Below are positions 1-11,495 of a stretch of DNA of 64,000 nucleotides, piece by piece. The notes under the pieces are model-generated. The model searched no databases and was not told where the DNA came from. It worked only from the letters and a program-made list of their open reading frames with translations. Made by a program: the position numbers and the translations under genes. How positions within the stretch are numbered: the stretch's first letter is position 1; each line of letters opens with the position of its first letter. This DNA is from Tenebrio molitor (lineage: Eukaryota > Arthropoda > Insecta > Coleoptera > Tenebrionidae), in assembly GCF_963966145.1 (NCBI RefSeq), contig NC_091047.1:6758001-6822000 (forward strand). Reading direction: 5' to 3'.

Positions 1-521
1 CAATTTGGCTCCAACAAGTCATCTTTCATTATTCGCCCTTGAAAGGTTGGCGAATTGTTAAACGATACCTTTAGGTATTTATTCGACAAAGGGGATTCGG
101 TTAGAATTTTCCTCCAAAATATTTTAGGATCAATGACATTTCCGGTCCCGCTTCCCGGATATAACCCCCAATATATTGTTCATAATTTAATTAGTTGCTG
201 AGGACGTTTATAATTGGACTAAATCACACTAGATGCCGGTAGTGTTTTTAATAAAAGGATGTCAAAGGCGTAAATTCTGTAACAGAAGAGAATTTTCAGT
301 TTTGCTCTACGAGTATTCTGCTGGAGCTAAATTTCACAAGTTTCTGTACAACGCTACTTTATTTCGAAATTTCAAAAAACAGAAAATCAAATTCCAAAAT
401 TTAGCCGTCATCGTCATTTAGATAATCTAACCATTTTACCTTTTGGTTCCAAAAACAATAAAATACCCATTTAAGATGTGTAATTGAAAATAATAAGTGA
501 GAATTGCTTTCATTTTGTATC
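1..521. other. AT-rich DNA, no gene seen
   Basis: Two short open frames (62 and 70 codons) run on opposite strands. Neither resembles a known protein. I see no repeat end or RNA gene before the inverted-repeat element that begins near 522. Confidence 0.6.
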
Positions 522-1025
522 ATACCGCGTGATCGAAAAAAACAATTGAGTAAACCACGATTATCACGTTTCGGTTGGTAGCACCAGTTTAAATATTGCT
601 TAAATATTGTCAAGTTTCTCTGTTAGAAGTTATAGTATTGCCGTTATAACTTTTATCTGCTCCGCCCACTAAAATTGACCAATCAGAATCAAAGCCAGAT
701 TCAATCTGTACAACTTTGCATCACATTTGCCACGTAAAAAAGTTAAGGTTAGAATTTTGCTGTCGAGTCCACAATTATTGTTTTAGGTTCTAAAAAATAA
801 AATGTCATTAAGACAATTCGAATGTCAGAAAATTTTACTGTGTAAATCAGATCATCTTAACAAACTATTTGATTGGTAACTAAGAAAATGAAAAGGGCGG
901 GGCAGATAAAATGTTACGTTGTCCTTAGTATAGAGCACTTAACAACAGCAATAAATATTTGATCCACAGGGCTACCAACTGAAACCTATGAGACTCAGGG
1001 GTCAGGGGTTATTCGATCGCACAAT
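522..1025. repeat. Non-autonomous DNA element with long imperfect terminal inverted repeats
   Basis: The left arm (about 522-690) begins near CCGCGTGATCGA. Its inverted counterpart occupies about 868-1025 and ends TCGATCGCACAA. Both arms carry GGTTGGTAGC / AGTTGGTAGC about 50 bases in, then an AAATATT stretch, and deeper a shared TTTTATCTGC-CCGCCC block. No transposase is encoded in the roughly 180-bp centre. A shorter relative lies at 57529-57758. The ends fit no TIR I can name with certainty, and a clean target-site duplication is not evident, so the exact borders and superfamily are open. Confidence 0.6.
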
Positions 1026-1212
1026 ATTTATAAATATAAATAAAAAAAAAACAGTGTTTCTCAAACTCTTTAGAAAGGCCATTCTCTGAAACGACAAAGT
1101 TTTGCAGCTCATGCAGTTTTAATGGCGGAGGAAGATGTTTTATTGAAATTATTATTTATCACTTACGGATAAGAAACATGATACGCTATCGGTAACGTTT
1201 CAGTTTATTGTA

Positions 1213-1354
1213 TCGGGTGTTCATTTAAATTTATCCTCAAAGTAGGCGTGGAAGAGTCGATTGTGAACGCACCACGGATTACAGATCACGAATCAGCTGT
1301 TTAAATCACTTTTTGCTTTGTTTTTATTCTGCAGGCGAGTTGATGAATACCCGA
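1213..1354. repeat. TA-flanked MITE, TCGGGTG-end family, copy 1
   Basis: The element starts TCGGGTGTTCATTT and ends GATGAATACCCGA, with TA on both sides (1211-1212 and 1355-1356). The inner left sequence (CCTCAAAGTAGGCG, then GAAGAGTCGA and TGTGAACGCAC) closely matches the arms of the hairpin element at 55867-56005. Here the right half differs and lacks the matching arm, so this copy is a rearranged or decayed relative. The TA duplication is what Tc1/mariner-type transposases produce. Confidence 0.7.
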
Positions 1355-2470
1355 TAGTTCCAAACATATTAAAAATACATTTCGGTCTTTGAATAATAAG
1401 TAGGTTGGAATTCTGGTTTTGGTCCGTTCTAGTTTTATTTCAACAATAGTTCACGTCCCCAACACTCCAGTTTAACCGGAAATGACCCTAACTTTTCTTG
1501 AAATGGGATACTTCACAATACAGATGTGACAGGGATGCGAATTTCATTGCTTAAACACCTTTTATGAATGACGTGAAATTTTTTGTGAATTTTAAATTAA
1601 AATATGTATTTCTTTCAGTCATCGCTGTAACAGGAAAAATTTGATCTGTCATCAAAATACTTTGCACAATTTATTGATATTTTATTTTTTCCAACGTCCC
1701 TAAAGAACTTGTTTATAATTTTCTACTTGTAAAGAAAAATTCAGCAAGGCAGGGACTCTCAAACTTTTTGAAACAGTGATCCAAATTTTGACACGATAAG
1801 CTCTCCCAACCCTGTCCTGATAAAAAGCACTGAATTAATAATAATACATAATTATTTTCATTCATTCCCTTTTTGATTATGTATTTATATTTATATACTT
1901 TCAAGATTCATCAAAGGGTCTTACTGCACTGCTCAACTAAATTTTGAAATCAAAAAGAAACGACCCCGATTTTCCATTTGTTCACATCAACCTGAATTTC
2001 ATCCCCCAAGTTTTTTTTATTCAGTGAGAGAAATGTATGGGCGGGGCTGGCGTTACATTATACTTGCACTGGCCTGACACCACGTGACATACTCGTCTCG
2101 TCCTGAATAAGACATGCACTCAGATAAACGCATTTCCACGTTTCAAGCAGAACATTGTTTTCTGCACATCGCACTCAAATTCTTTCTATTGTCGACTTGC
2201 CAACCCATCTGTCATTTGAACGATCAATAAACCACCGAATGCATCTTACCATTTTCATTTTTCAGATTTTGCAAACCCCTCCACTGCGTATCGATTAATT
2301 CTAAAATAAAACATGTTGTATTAAACATGAGCCAATATGTGGGGTAGGTATATCCTAAGAGTCAAATATTTACTTTACAAAATTTCCTATTTCCACTGTT
2401 ATTTTAAGAACTGCCAGCATCAGATTAAAAATGATTGATATAAAAAACTGGGAACTACGAGAGCTGACAT
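1355..2470. other. AT-rich DNA, nothing recognised
   Basis: One 63-codon frame (1713-1904, minus) is low-complexity and unconvincing. A slightly GC-richer patch near 2035-2100 contains CACGTG but no gene or repeat structure. Confidence 0.55.
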
Positions 2471-3620
2471 TGATTTCTCCGATCCAGGTGCGCGAACCTG
2501 TTTATCCCTCGAACAATTAAAAATTACCAGGGAAAATCTTCCAGACCTTCGGCGAATTGTAAATAGGGCGTCCGATTTTATTCATGCAGCCCATCTCTGT
2601 CTGAGGTCTTCCGATACATTTAACCCTTTCCACGAATCCGATTGATGTTCGCACGTCTTTCGTGGAAGTGTACCTTGTGTTCGATCGGTGAATGATCTTT
2701 CGGCGTTGTTTTTTTTTGTAAATAAGTGGATTCTGATGAATGAAGGCAGCAAGGACGGCTGACAATGGAGATTTGTGGCTTATCAAAGAGCGAAGTGCAA
2801 ACCGAGGCGCCATTCCACGCAGATAGAATCGAGTCAACGTGAGTCACCCAGAGCTGACCTCCGTTATCTCAAGAGCTGCATACCAGCGGTCGCGCAAGAA
2901 GCTCCGTCTGGAATCCGAGGAAGCACCTGAAAAAGCTCGTCGTAATTGGTGCGCAGCGTCTGAAGCATCGAGACGGTTCGCACGAACGTCATTAATTTTT
3001 CTTTCACGCGTCCTCGGGGCCTCCATTATTATTTGAATACCGCCTCCGGCGCCCTCCGCCGTCTGCTCTTCGTCCGGATCGATGGCTGACACAATGTCGG
3101 TCGGAATTTGAGGAGGAAGATGTGCGAAACGCTCGCGGACTCCTCAGGAGCCGCCACCTCCGATGGATATCACGGCACATTACGCCACTTCAAATAACAA
3201 AACCGAAATTTTCCTCAGCACAAAGACCCCGATCGAGGTCAAGGGTCCATCCAGATATCGACATAATCATTGGTAGTATTGTTCACAGAAGAATGGACTC
3301 GAGAGGTGCTCCAAGGGCTAGTTGCCCTTCGCTCGCTTGCCCTCCAGTTTCGGTTTGAACATGCTAATGAATTATACTACGGTCCGGTCCTTTTCGCTAC
3401 ACGTAGAACAAACACCCTAATGAACGGGGATGTATACAGGACGGAATCGCAATGAGCACGCTTTCCTTTTCACAATTTCACACATGCTGCCTGCCTAAAT
3501 CGCGGAAGTTTTAATTATTTGCTGCGGCGGTAGACGCCCCGACGCACAATGACGCCGCACTCTTACGCGCTCCCGCAGGGGTAATTCCGATCGCACTGAA
3601 AGAAATCGATCTGCAGATTC
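2471..3620. other. GC-richer island, candidate regulatory DNA
   Basis: Base composition shifts clearly from the AT-rich flanks. Overlapping frames of 65-106 codons are open on both strands (for example 2517-2837 minus, 2844-3092 minus, 2839-3036 plus), as expected when stop codons are depleted by composition. None contains a domain I recognise. A TCF-like CTTATCAAAG lies at 2779-2788. No repeats interrupt the island. A conserved non-coding element or a set of unspliced exon fragments are both possible, and I favour the former. Confidence 0.3.
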
Positions 3621-4590
3621 CAGAAAATTAAAAAATCTCGTACTTTATTTTTTTTTTATATTAACAATGTCATTCACAGCTTCAACCAAACAAAAACAGA
3701 CGTATCATCAAAATTTAATGTTTAAAATCCAAAGAAGTTCACAACTTTTAAATAAAACATGCTCATCAAAAAGTCTGTTAACGTAAGCTACCGTGAAACC
3801 TTGGAAGACAATTTTATTAGTAATAAACATGGTCAAAAAAATGTTTTCTGATTTTATCAGAACTTAAGACTCGCCCTTCCACAAGTGTAAATTAAGGTTT
3901 TCTGAGTTTGTCAGGGCAGAAGGAGGTTTTTCAAAACTATCTTATTCACATTAGTTACAGTAGTGTGTAGAAACATTTTGTTTCCAGTTCAGTGAAGCCA
4001 TTTCTTACTTTAGTAATGAAGTTGATTTATGTCTTATTATTGAAGTGGACTATTCAATGATAATGAGTGAGTGGACTTATTCAGTGTTGGCCGGCAAAAG
4101 AAATGTAATCAACAGATTTGTTCAGGCTGGAAGTGTAAATAAGGGAAAATCAAATGGAAGGCTTGGAATCTGAGGAAGCTGTTGAGGATTAAAGGAATGA
4201 CTAGAGACAACCCACAAACATTTTGAAATTTTTGGATATTTTAAAGACGAAGTGTTTAAATGACAGTTCAAAGAAAAGTTAATCACACAACGTCTAGAAA
4301 ATCAAGGATAATCAAGTGCCTCGAAAATAGTAGTGAACATTTTTCTTTGAAGATAATACATCCGATTTGTCTTGTTTTTTAATCATTGTTTCATAAAGTT
4401 TTTATTAATTTAATAGACAATATAATGTTGTATTGTGATTTTAATTGGGGATTTTTTAATTTTAAACTACATTCTTGATGCCCCTGGTTTTTAGGCAACC
4501 AAGTATTATTCACATTAATTTATTTTTAGTATAGTTACAGTTACGCCATGGTCAACGTACAATGTAAGGAACATTTATAAAAACTCTTGG
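3621..4590. other. AT-rich DNA with one inverted dispersed 25-mer
   Basis: Contains no gene. Positions 4481-4505 are identical in inverse orientation to 61921-61945, and the flanking bases also look related, so this is probably part of a dispersed repeat. Confidence 0.5.
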
Positions 4591-5700
4591 AGTGAAGTTT
4601 CAGTGCCTTGCGTTCTTGATGAGAAAGGTTTGACGGTTACTATATTTCTTGAAATATTTATTTTGGGCACATGTTTTGATGGATCGTGCGGGATCTATCC
4701 GAACTACTCGGCCGAATTTACACTGAATAATACAAATATGTCCCTTTTCACGACTCCCTTCGTCCCAAATCGAGGGCAAAAATGCTCGCCATCCGGAAAA
4801 TCGCAAGAATATGCGAATAATTGAATGGACGATTTCGATCGGAACTTAACGTCAGCCTGGCCCGCAAACTCTGATCCCGTCTGAGAATTATGCAAATCCG
4901 GCTAATCGCGATCGTGCTTTGGCTTTGTGTCTTCTTGCAAGAGGGTGTTTGCAATTAATAACGACCCAACAATATCTAAATACATTGCTAGAACCTCACA
5001 ATCAAACGCATTCCAGCCGGAATTTATTAATTAGAGCAGCGACATCAGAACGGTGCTGGATCTCTCTACTCTGCTCCCAACACAACTATGCACAGTCTCT
5101 CTGTACGTACCGACAACAATGTAATTGTTTCCTTTATTAGAATGAGTTAGCGGGCAAATTTGCAACTACCGCTACTACCAGACATACCAGCGGTCCGGAG
5201 TGCGCTCCTTCGGTTAACCCCCGGATCGCGGCAACCTTAAAAACCTTCACTCAAGAATTAAGCGATTGTGGAAGCTCATTCACGAGTTCATGACAGAATG
5301 CAAAAACAATCCCGTTCGCAAAAACATCTCATTCATGAGTTGTTCGGCTCAAAGCGTTGAATTACTTCGGTGTTCTCGTCGCCGGAATATTTTCCCAAAA
5401 TAGATTTAATTAGGCGAGGGAGACACAATATAGATGCGTCTCCCGTAAATATTTACCGACGAATTACTTCCAATTGTAACAAAGGCGCCCACCAGTTTAC
5501 GCCAGACTTCCGGCTAAAATTTGCACCTGTTTGTTGCTCAACGCCCACACAGATGTCGCCACACCAGATAAAATTACGACACGATTTTACGTTGACCCCG
5601 ATTGGAAGCGTTTGCACCAAATCAAAAATCTTTCTTTTTCTAATCACTATCTTTGGCATTAGTACATCTAATCAACAGTAAAATTTTGAAAGCTGGCTGC
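4591..5700. other. Mildly GC-richer island, no gene recognised
   Basis: Frames of 60-103 codons are open on both strands, including 5370-5681 plus (103 codons), without a recognisable domain. The 11-mer ACAGATGTCGC occurs at 5549-5559 and again at 5720-5730. Confidence 0.3.
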
Positions 5701-6390
5701 GACTTGTCCCGATCCCTTTACAGATGTCGCTGCTTGGGAAACTGTCAAATTACACGTCAAGATTTTAAGGTTAGCCACGCTTGATTAAACTTGAAACGAA
5801 ATTCCGAATTGAAGAGGCGACAAAAACTTGAAATTGCATTTAATTGTTTTAGTGTTTTTTGACAACAATTTCCTCCTAAAATTTGCAGCGTACACAGATG
5901 TTTGTTTTTTGAAAATAACCGGAAGTGAACTTGATGCAACACGTTTGGACTGGATCAAACAGCTCTGCCAGCAATTTTCTCGTGTTTGACAACTTTTTTA
6001 AATAGAAATTAAAATTGAGTCGATGTGAGGCAAGGCGTAATCATTGAATTTTTTTATCAAGCAGTTGTTTGGAGAGATCAAAGGAGTGTCATCTGTTGCT
6101 GATTATCGCGCGTTATTTATCACAGGAATTAAATAAAACGGTGTCCATTTATTAGTGGGGAACGTGTGAAAGTAAACTGTGGTGTAATGCGACTATTTTT
6201 ACCAGCGTGCAACAAACAATTACTTTATAAATAAATAATACTTCAAAGAAAGTTTACAGTGGGTTAAATGGCGACGGTCAGCAAATGTTTCCCATTGTGT
6301 GATACCCTGGATGTGAGAGAATTGATAATTCAAGAACACGTGGGTGTCAAGAACAAAAGCCAACGGTTAAAAATCTTGTGATAACGCCGC
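5701..6390. other. AT-rich DNA, nothing recognised
   Basis: A partial repeat of the ACAGATGT motif lies near 5894, about the same distance (171-174 bases) from the second copy as the second is from the first. No gene is seen. Confidence 0.45.
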
Positions 6391-7180
6391 CTGGACACGT
6401 GTGGAGTTGCGCTTTTGTTGTGATTTCCTTATTAATTATTTCGGGGAAGACGCGATCTGGCTACCGGGAAATCTTGTGCGAAAAAGAGCGATCGACCAGT
6501 GTAAATCGGAAAAGCAGTCTATAAATAAGCGACGGTTCAAAAATACCGACTCGACTCGAATTTGTGCACAAAGTCATTGCTCTTGCTTGCACTTTCGCAG
6601 CTTTACGAGCTTTGTCGTCACCATCGCACCGATAACGTCAATTTGGTTGATTTTGTCGTGTCAACAACGTGCATATTTTATCGACGTCCCAATTTAAGTA
6701 GCTATTGAGCAGGGGATGTTTTATTCAAACAGCCTTCATGAAGTTAGCGAAAAACGCAAATTTGTAGGGTTTTACAAACTCATTTATAACGAAATTTGGA
6801 AGCGAGGCCTGCGATTCTCGCACACTTGGACGTTGACGAATCGATTTCCAATGATTCGTCAGAATGTATTCAAATCGTAATCGCATCGCTTAGAGATGTA
6901 TCCGAACCAACATTCCTCCATACAAAATTTACACACGTGGAACGCACGACCATGGCGCGTGGGTCGATTCCGCCCTCCAGATCAGACTCACAAACTTTTA
7001 TTTCGCCCAAATAACAGGGCGAGTCGCGACTTTTCGCCTAAAACTGAGACGTGTCGGTTTTAGTTCTGACGGAAACGCCATCAATCGCTGTGCTCTGGCA
7101 GCCTAAAGGTGAGCGCTCACTCGGCCGCGTCGTCCGCAATGCAAAATATTCCGCATCGTTCCGGTGCGCTCAGAAATGTT
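6391..7180. other. GC-richer island with a consensus TATA-like box
   Basis: CTATAAATAAGC gives a TATA-box consensus at 6520-6527, but no convincing downstream coding exon follows. Frames at 6401-6697 and 6796-7014 (plus) encode nothing recognised. CTTTTGTT, a Sox-like core, lies near 6412. This is best treated as possible regulatory DNA. Confidence 0.25.
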
Positions 7181-7631
7181 AAAAAGTGAAGCTAGTGTGT
7201 ACTGGGAATGAGGAAAAAGGATGCGCATCCTTTGTACAAGTTGAGTTATCCGATTTAACAAATGCGAGCTGGTGCACTCTCAAGTGGAAAAATTCAGCGG
7301 TGCTCAATAAATAGAAAGATATTTTCTATTTCTACAAAGCGCCAACGGAGCTAAAGTCCATTTTTTTTTTAATCAATTGTCAGCATCAAATTCGCTCAAA
7401 GAATAGGATGTATCGCCCTAAAACCTTTCGTTTCGGAACACCTCTATCGTAAAATCTCCCTAGATCAGGTTTGAGGTTATGTCAGTAATTTTCAAATGTC
7501 AGAAAAGTTTCAGGTGTAACCAAATTTTATACCAAAAGACAAGAAATAAAGACCATAATGACACTGAAAAGTGCAACTGAACATATACAGGAAAATGGGA
7601 ATTTATTTAATGGGTAATATAAGCAGTTTAC
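7181..7631. other. AT-rich spacer, nothing recognised
   Basis: A short perfect inverted repeat near 7312-7336 (AATAGAAAGATATTTTCTATTT core) is the only structure seen. Confidence 0.45.
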
Positions 7632-7915
7632 CTATTCATCTTTAGAATCTAACACCCAATCGTCTTCCGAATATGATTCTGCGGAAAGAATGTCCTCAAT
7701 TGGTAGATTTCCCATTAATTATTTCCAGTCCTCTCTAATCAGTTCCTCGCAGTGACGAACACCATTGGCCCATATATTAAAATTATAAAAGAAAATACCT
7801 CGAATATGTGTGCATCTTTACTGAAATTTAGCATGCTCGGTTTTTCTCTCTGCATTTCTTCACGTAATCTAATCATAACCAATTTTTCTCGTTGTGTTAG
7901 ATCCTTGCTTTCGGA
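7632..7915 (-). pseudogene. Decayed coding region of unknown family (probable mobile-element relic)
   Basis: On the minus strand two adjacent segments look like real protein. The upstream segment (about 7915-7795) reads VSESKDLTQREKLVM and continues as a charged helix-like stretch ending DAHIFE. After a one-base frame change, a second segment reads FNIWANGVRHCEELIREDWK. It then meets one in-frame TAA and continues MGNLPIEDILSAESYSEDDW to a natural TAG at 7632-7634. The acidic tail and absence of low complexity argue against chance, and the frameshift plus internal stop argue against an active gene. I do not recognise the family. A transposon-encoded protein or a host pseudogene are both possible. 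No poly(A) tail or terminal repeat is visible. Confidence 0.4.
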
Positions 7916-8450
7916 AACTCATTTAACTTTTTATTTTTATTTAAATGTAATTGCGGCTTCACAAGCGCAAGCGCCTTCACAATTCACATCAATGACTGAC
8001 ATACAGTTGACATTTTACGTTGCCAACCTAATTACTATCAAATAACCAGTGGCTCATACCAACCTGATAACACTTTGACAATTGATTATAAAAAAAACAG
8101 ACTAGGTTGAATGAAGAATATAAGGAAGAATCATGATTAGCACAGAATGATGTATGTTTAAGATTCGCTACTGCTGTATCAATTTTGAAAGAAAATCTTT
8201 TATTAATTCGATCCTTGCGTGGTAAAAAAAAAATGGTTGTGTAAGCAGAGACAAAACATTTTAACATAGATTATTTCAACTGGAAAATGTTCATTGTTGT
8301 AAGATTTGATAAACTGTTGACAAACAATTCTCGGTTAGTAATCTAGAAAATGTGTGATGTGAGGAACAGAAATTAAAACAGGAGTGTTGAATGTTTTCAC
8401 TTGGAATCTTAAGCTGAAATGAGTTTAAGAAGCTCGGATGCTCTGACTGA
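7916..8450. other. AT-rich DNA, nothing recognised
   Basis: A 79-codon minus frame (8028-8267) and the 3' part of a 108-codon minus frame (8291-8617) lie here. The latter has several Cys and His residues but no spacing I can match to a zinc-binding family. Confidence 0.45.
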
Positions 8451-9545
8451 TGAACACATTTATTTCTTGTAGTTTTTACCGTCGACCGTGAACATGTTGG
8501 GCACCACTTGTTTGGTTTTTTATTTCGGAACCCAGCGCCGCGAAGGTTCCCGAAAGCGCTTTGAAATGTTTTTTTGGAAACAGTTGCGGTGGGAAAAGTG
8601 GAGGAACTTGTCAGCACAAACCGAGCTTAATTTATCAAGAACGCTTCCTCCGGCGTTTCCTGACCGTTCCGTATTCTGCGCCGATAAGGACATACTTTCG
8701 TTATCAATCAATTGTTTATCGACGTTATCTGCGGTTTCGTCCCTCGGCCCCTTGGGCCGGAAGTCTGCTCGTTCCCGCCGTGGCGAACGGGCAAATTTTT
8801 AATTAAGCCGGATGCTGCTCGTTTACACCAGGAAGAAAGGAAAAGAGTGCCACCCGGTGACGTCAGCCTCCCAGCAATTTCCATCCTTCGTGATAGACAT
8901 AACAGGCATCTTAATTGCTGTCCGGGATATTTCTCGAACACTTGTGCATTCCAACAAGTGTTTATGTTTCAGCATACACGCGTTTTTGTGCGTGTTTTTC
9001 GCCTCCGTGTATATTTATACGCATCCTCGCAACGGATTTTGACGGGAGCGAGCAGCTGCAGACGCAGTGGCGTGCCCAAAACCGTCGCAATCGCAGATCA
9101 AACACCGAAAGGATGTTTGCTCTCGATAACGGAAACAGAAAGAGGGCAGCGAGTCTCTTCGGCGCGCCAAATATTTACCTCTTCGGCTACCGCGTCCGAT
9201 TATGATAAACAGAGGAAGATTTTCGCCATAAAAATTGACTCACTCGCTCCAAATATGATGCACTTAAGTCGGCGGCTGGCAGGGTGGGGGCGGCGGCTGC
9301 TTCTTCAATCACTGCACACGCACGTTTTGCCGCGGAACTGACGGCCGAGAATGGAAGAAGACGAGAAGCCCGCGCGTTCGCCGCTAATCTGCGCGGGAAC
9401 GGAATTCGGAGACGGCGACGGATGGGGGAACTCGGGAAGTGGTGGTCCATATTGTTCGGGAGCTGTATCCCCACTATCCCGCATAAATTAATAACTCAAT
9501 TCGATCGCGATCATGATGCTATCGGTGCAGTTGAAATGAGATGAC
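8451..9545. other. GC-richer island containing the window's longest open frame
   Basis: The 209-codon plus frame 8712-9341 is the longest in the window. It overlaps other open frames on both strands (8708-8941 minus, 9187-9474 minus, 9284-9544 plus). Its product has no signal peptide, transmembrane run or domain I recognise, and its residue mix follows the DNA composition. I read the island as non-coding, possibly a conserved regulatory block, and leave open that it hides short exons. Confidence 0.3.
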
Positions 9546-10780
9546 ATCCACATTGATATGTCACATTTTCAATTCTAGTACAGGGTGGCGCGAAAACACA
9601 AGAAATTGTGACCGGTTTATTGTGCAATTTTGTGTGATCGATGACAGTCTCTCCATACCCTTTTATGTAAAAAAGTAAGAAAAAATACTTCCATCAATTC
9701 AGTGCTGGTTGTTGGTCTTCATCTACAATTTTTTTTAATTTGTGTGAGATCACAAATAGGGAGAAATTTGGAATTCAAAACTTGTTTAGGGTATCTACTA
9801 CCTACTGCCTTTGTAGTGCAACCCCAAGATGTAAATTGGGTTTAGGCTGTCGGCAGCAAACAAACAGAGAGATTATTTTGAAGTTTCATCTGCAAACTGC
9901 AAAGTTTTAAGCATTGTGAAGGCCGCAACGTGGGGTTTATTCTTATAATGGAAAAAACAACAAACACATTGTAGAAGGTTTTGTATGGTTAAGTAATTTC
10001 ATAAGTTATTTTTTTGTGGAAACATTGAACAAAATTCCATGCAATTTCGTTTCATTTTGACAAAACCCTGAAAGTTGTTTTCTACTTCTCTGTTTAAATT
10101 CAATCTAAACTTTTTCCAAATTAAAAAATACATAAGTTTTTGGTGAAGAACTAAAGATATCTACAACATTGTAAGAAGCTTTTTAACATCAAGTTGGCAA
10201 GTGATGCATCAGGTCTTTGCGGTTTCGAGCCACGTGAAATAATGTCTATTTTAGTTCTTTTTGTTTATAAAATAGAGATAAGGTAGAAAAAAAACTTACA
10301 GACATGATGCAATGTCGATGTAAGGACAGGATTGGGGTGATTGGAGAAATGCATAGTGATTGTATAAAAAAGTGCAGCAATTTATTTTGTGGGGAGATAG
10401 GGTTGGTTGTGCGACGTCAGGCGCATTAGGTAATGAGTCGGGAATGTGTGTGAACAAGAAAAAAAATAGTTATCAGTGTGTCATGGTGTCATTCATGTTG
10501 CGAAAAGTCCAAACATCCTAGTGGGTATCGCACCAAACCAAAACATTAGTGACAAAGTGTGAGCGATAAAGCGTGGTCATCCCACGCCAGATTAGCTTTG
10601 GTAAATATTAAACAGGACCTAACCCAACCAGTCTAAAATACGTTTTACTATTGATGACCGTAAAGAATGCGCGATAACCCCGAAAACATGTAAATATTAG
10701 ATGATCGTCGAGTGGTTTTCCACTGTACGAAATTTGCTCCTTTCATCGATTATGGAGCGTCCTGAGTAGACTTTGTAGTG
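9546..10780. other. AT-rich DNA with one lone transposon-like end
   Basis: TACAGGGTGGCGCG at 9579-9592 looks like a TA-flanked terminal repeat start, but no inverted partner was found downstream. Nothing else is recognised. Confidence 0.45.
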
Positions 10781-11264
10781 TCCTTGTCTGAAAATGCGGC
10801 CACAAACACCACACCCTTGCCAAGCCTATTGCCTATCTACAGGTCGCACACAAGCTCAATATGTCTGCATTCCTGGCGGTTTATTCGCTGGCCGCAGGAC
10901 AGACGTTTTATTATACGGACTTTCTGAACCTACCTTAATGCCGGTTCGATTTCGTATTTCTGCGTTCGTTCGACTGGAGGCGGAGATGAATATCGTTTTT
11001 CAGCTGATGCGAGCATTTCTTTCTGCTTAGTGAAAACGAGGGCATTTTTTCTTGTTCAATGTATCTACCATGTATTGTGGTTTAATTAATTAAATTGAAC
11101 AACTACAGTTGAACAATCGATACATTGATATAATAAATTCAGCTCCGTCTATTGTAAAAATTAGTTGATTATATGTTGTAAATATTAATAATTTTGGCAA
11201 TGATCAATATTATTATTATTTGACGTGTTGTTTGATTACTAGATAAATCAGCAAGTAGTCATAA
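10781..11264. other. Small moderately GC island, then AT-rich tRNA 5' flank
   Basis: The 78-codon plus frame 10794-11030 is not recognisable. The 200 bases before the first tRNA are very AT-rich. Confidence 0.4.
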
Positions 11265-11337
11265 GCCCGGCTAGCTCAGTCGGTAGAGCATGAGACTCTT
11301 AATCTCAGGGTCGTGGGTTCGAGCCCCACGTTGGGCG
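11265..11337 (+). tRNA. tRNA-Lys(CUU), copy 1
   Basis: The 73-base sequence folds into a full cloverleaf: the 7-bp acceptor stem pairs GCCCGGC with GTTGGGC (with a G-T pair), the D-stem is GCTC/GAGC, the 5-bp anticodon stem is TGAGA/TCTCA, and the T-stem is GTGGG/CCCAC. The anticodon loop CTCTTAA places CTT at 34-36, which reads AAG (Lys). The discriminator base is G and CCA is not encoded, as usual for eukaryotes. Internal pol III promoter boxes are intact: A box TAGCTCAGTCGG and B box GGTTCGAGCCC. A T7 terminator lies at 11343-11349. It is identical over all 73 bases to the gene at 11643. No intron is present. Confidence 0.97.
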
Positions 11338-11342
11338 CAAAC

Positions 11343-11349
11343 TTTTTTT
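11343..11349 (+). terminator. Pol III T-run terminator of tRNA-Lys copy 1
   Basis: Seven consecutive T residues begin six bases after the end of the mature tRNA, which is the usual RNA polymerase III stop signal. Confidence 0.8.
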
Positions 11350-11495
11350 AATTTTTCTTTATTAAATAATTAAGAAATTGTGTTTTTAGTTCTATTATTT
11401 TATGAAAATCTAAAATTAAATTTTAATGTAACAAAAATACTTGTATTTAAATTTAATCCGAAATTAAAATGTAAAAAAACAAACGAGTGAAGCCC

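Noticed and set aside
8291..8617. Minus frame rich in Cys and His as a transposase zinc finger
   Set aside because: Cys/His spacing does not fit the zinc-binding patterns I know, and no transposase core lies upstream.
8712..9341. Longest open frame (209 codons, plus strand) as a protein gene
   Set aside because: No recognisable domain, overlapping open frames on both strands in a GC-rich block, and residue usage that follows base composition.
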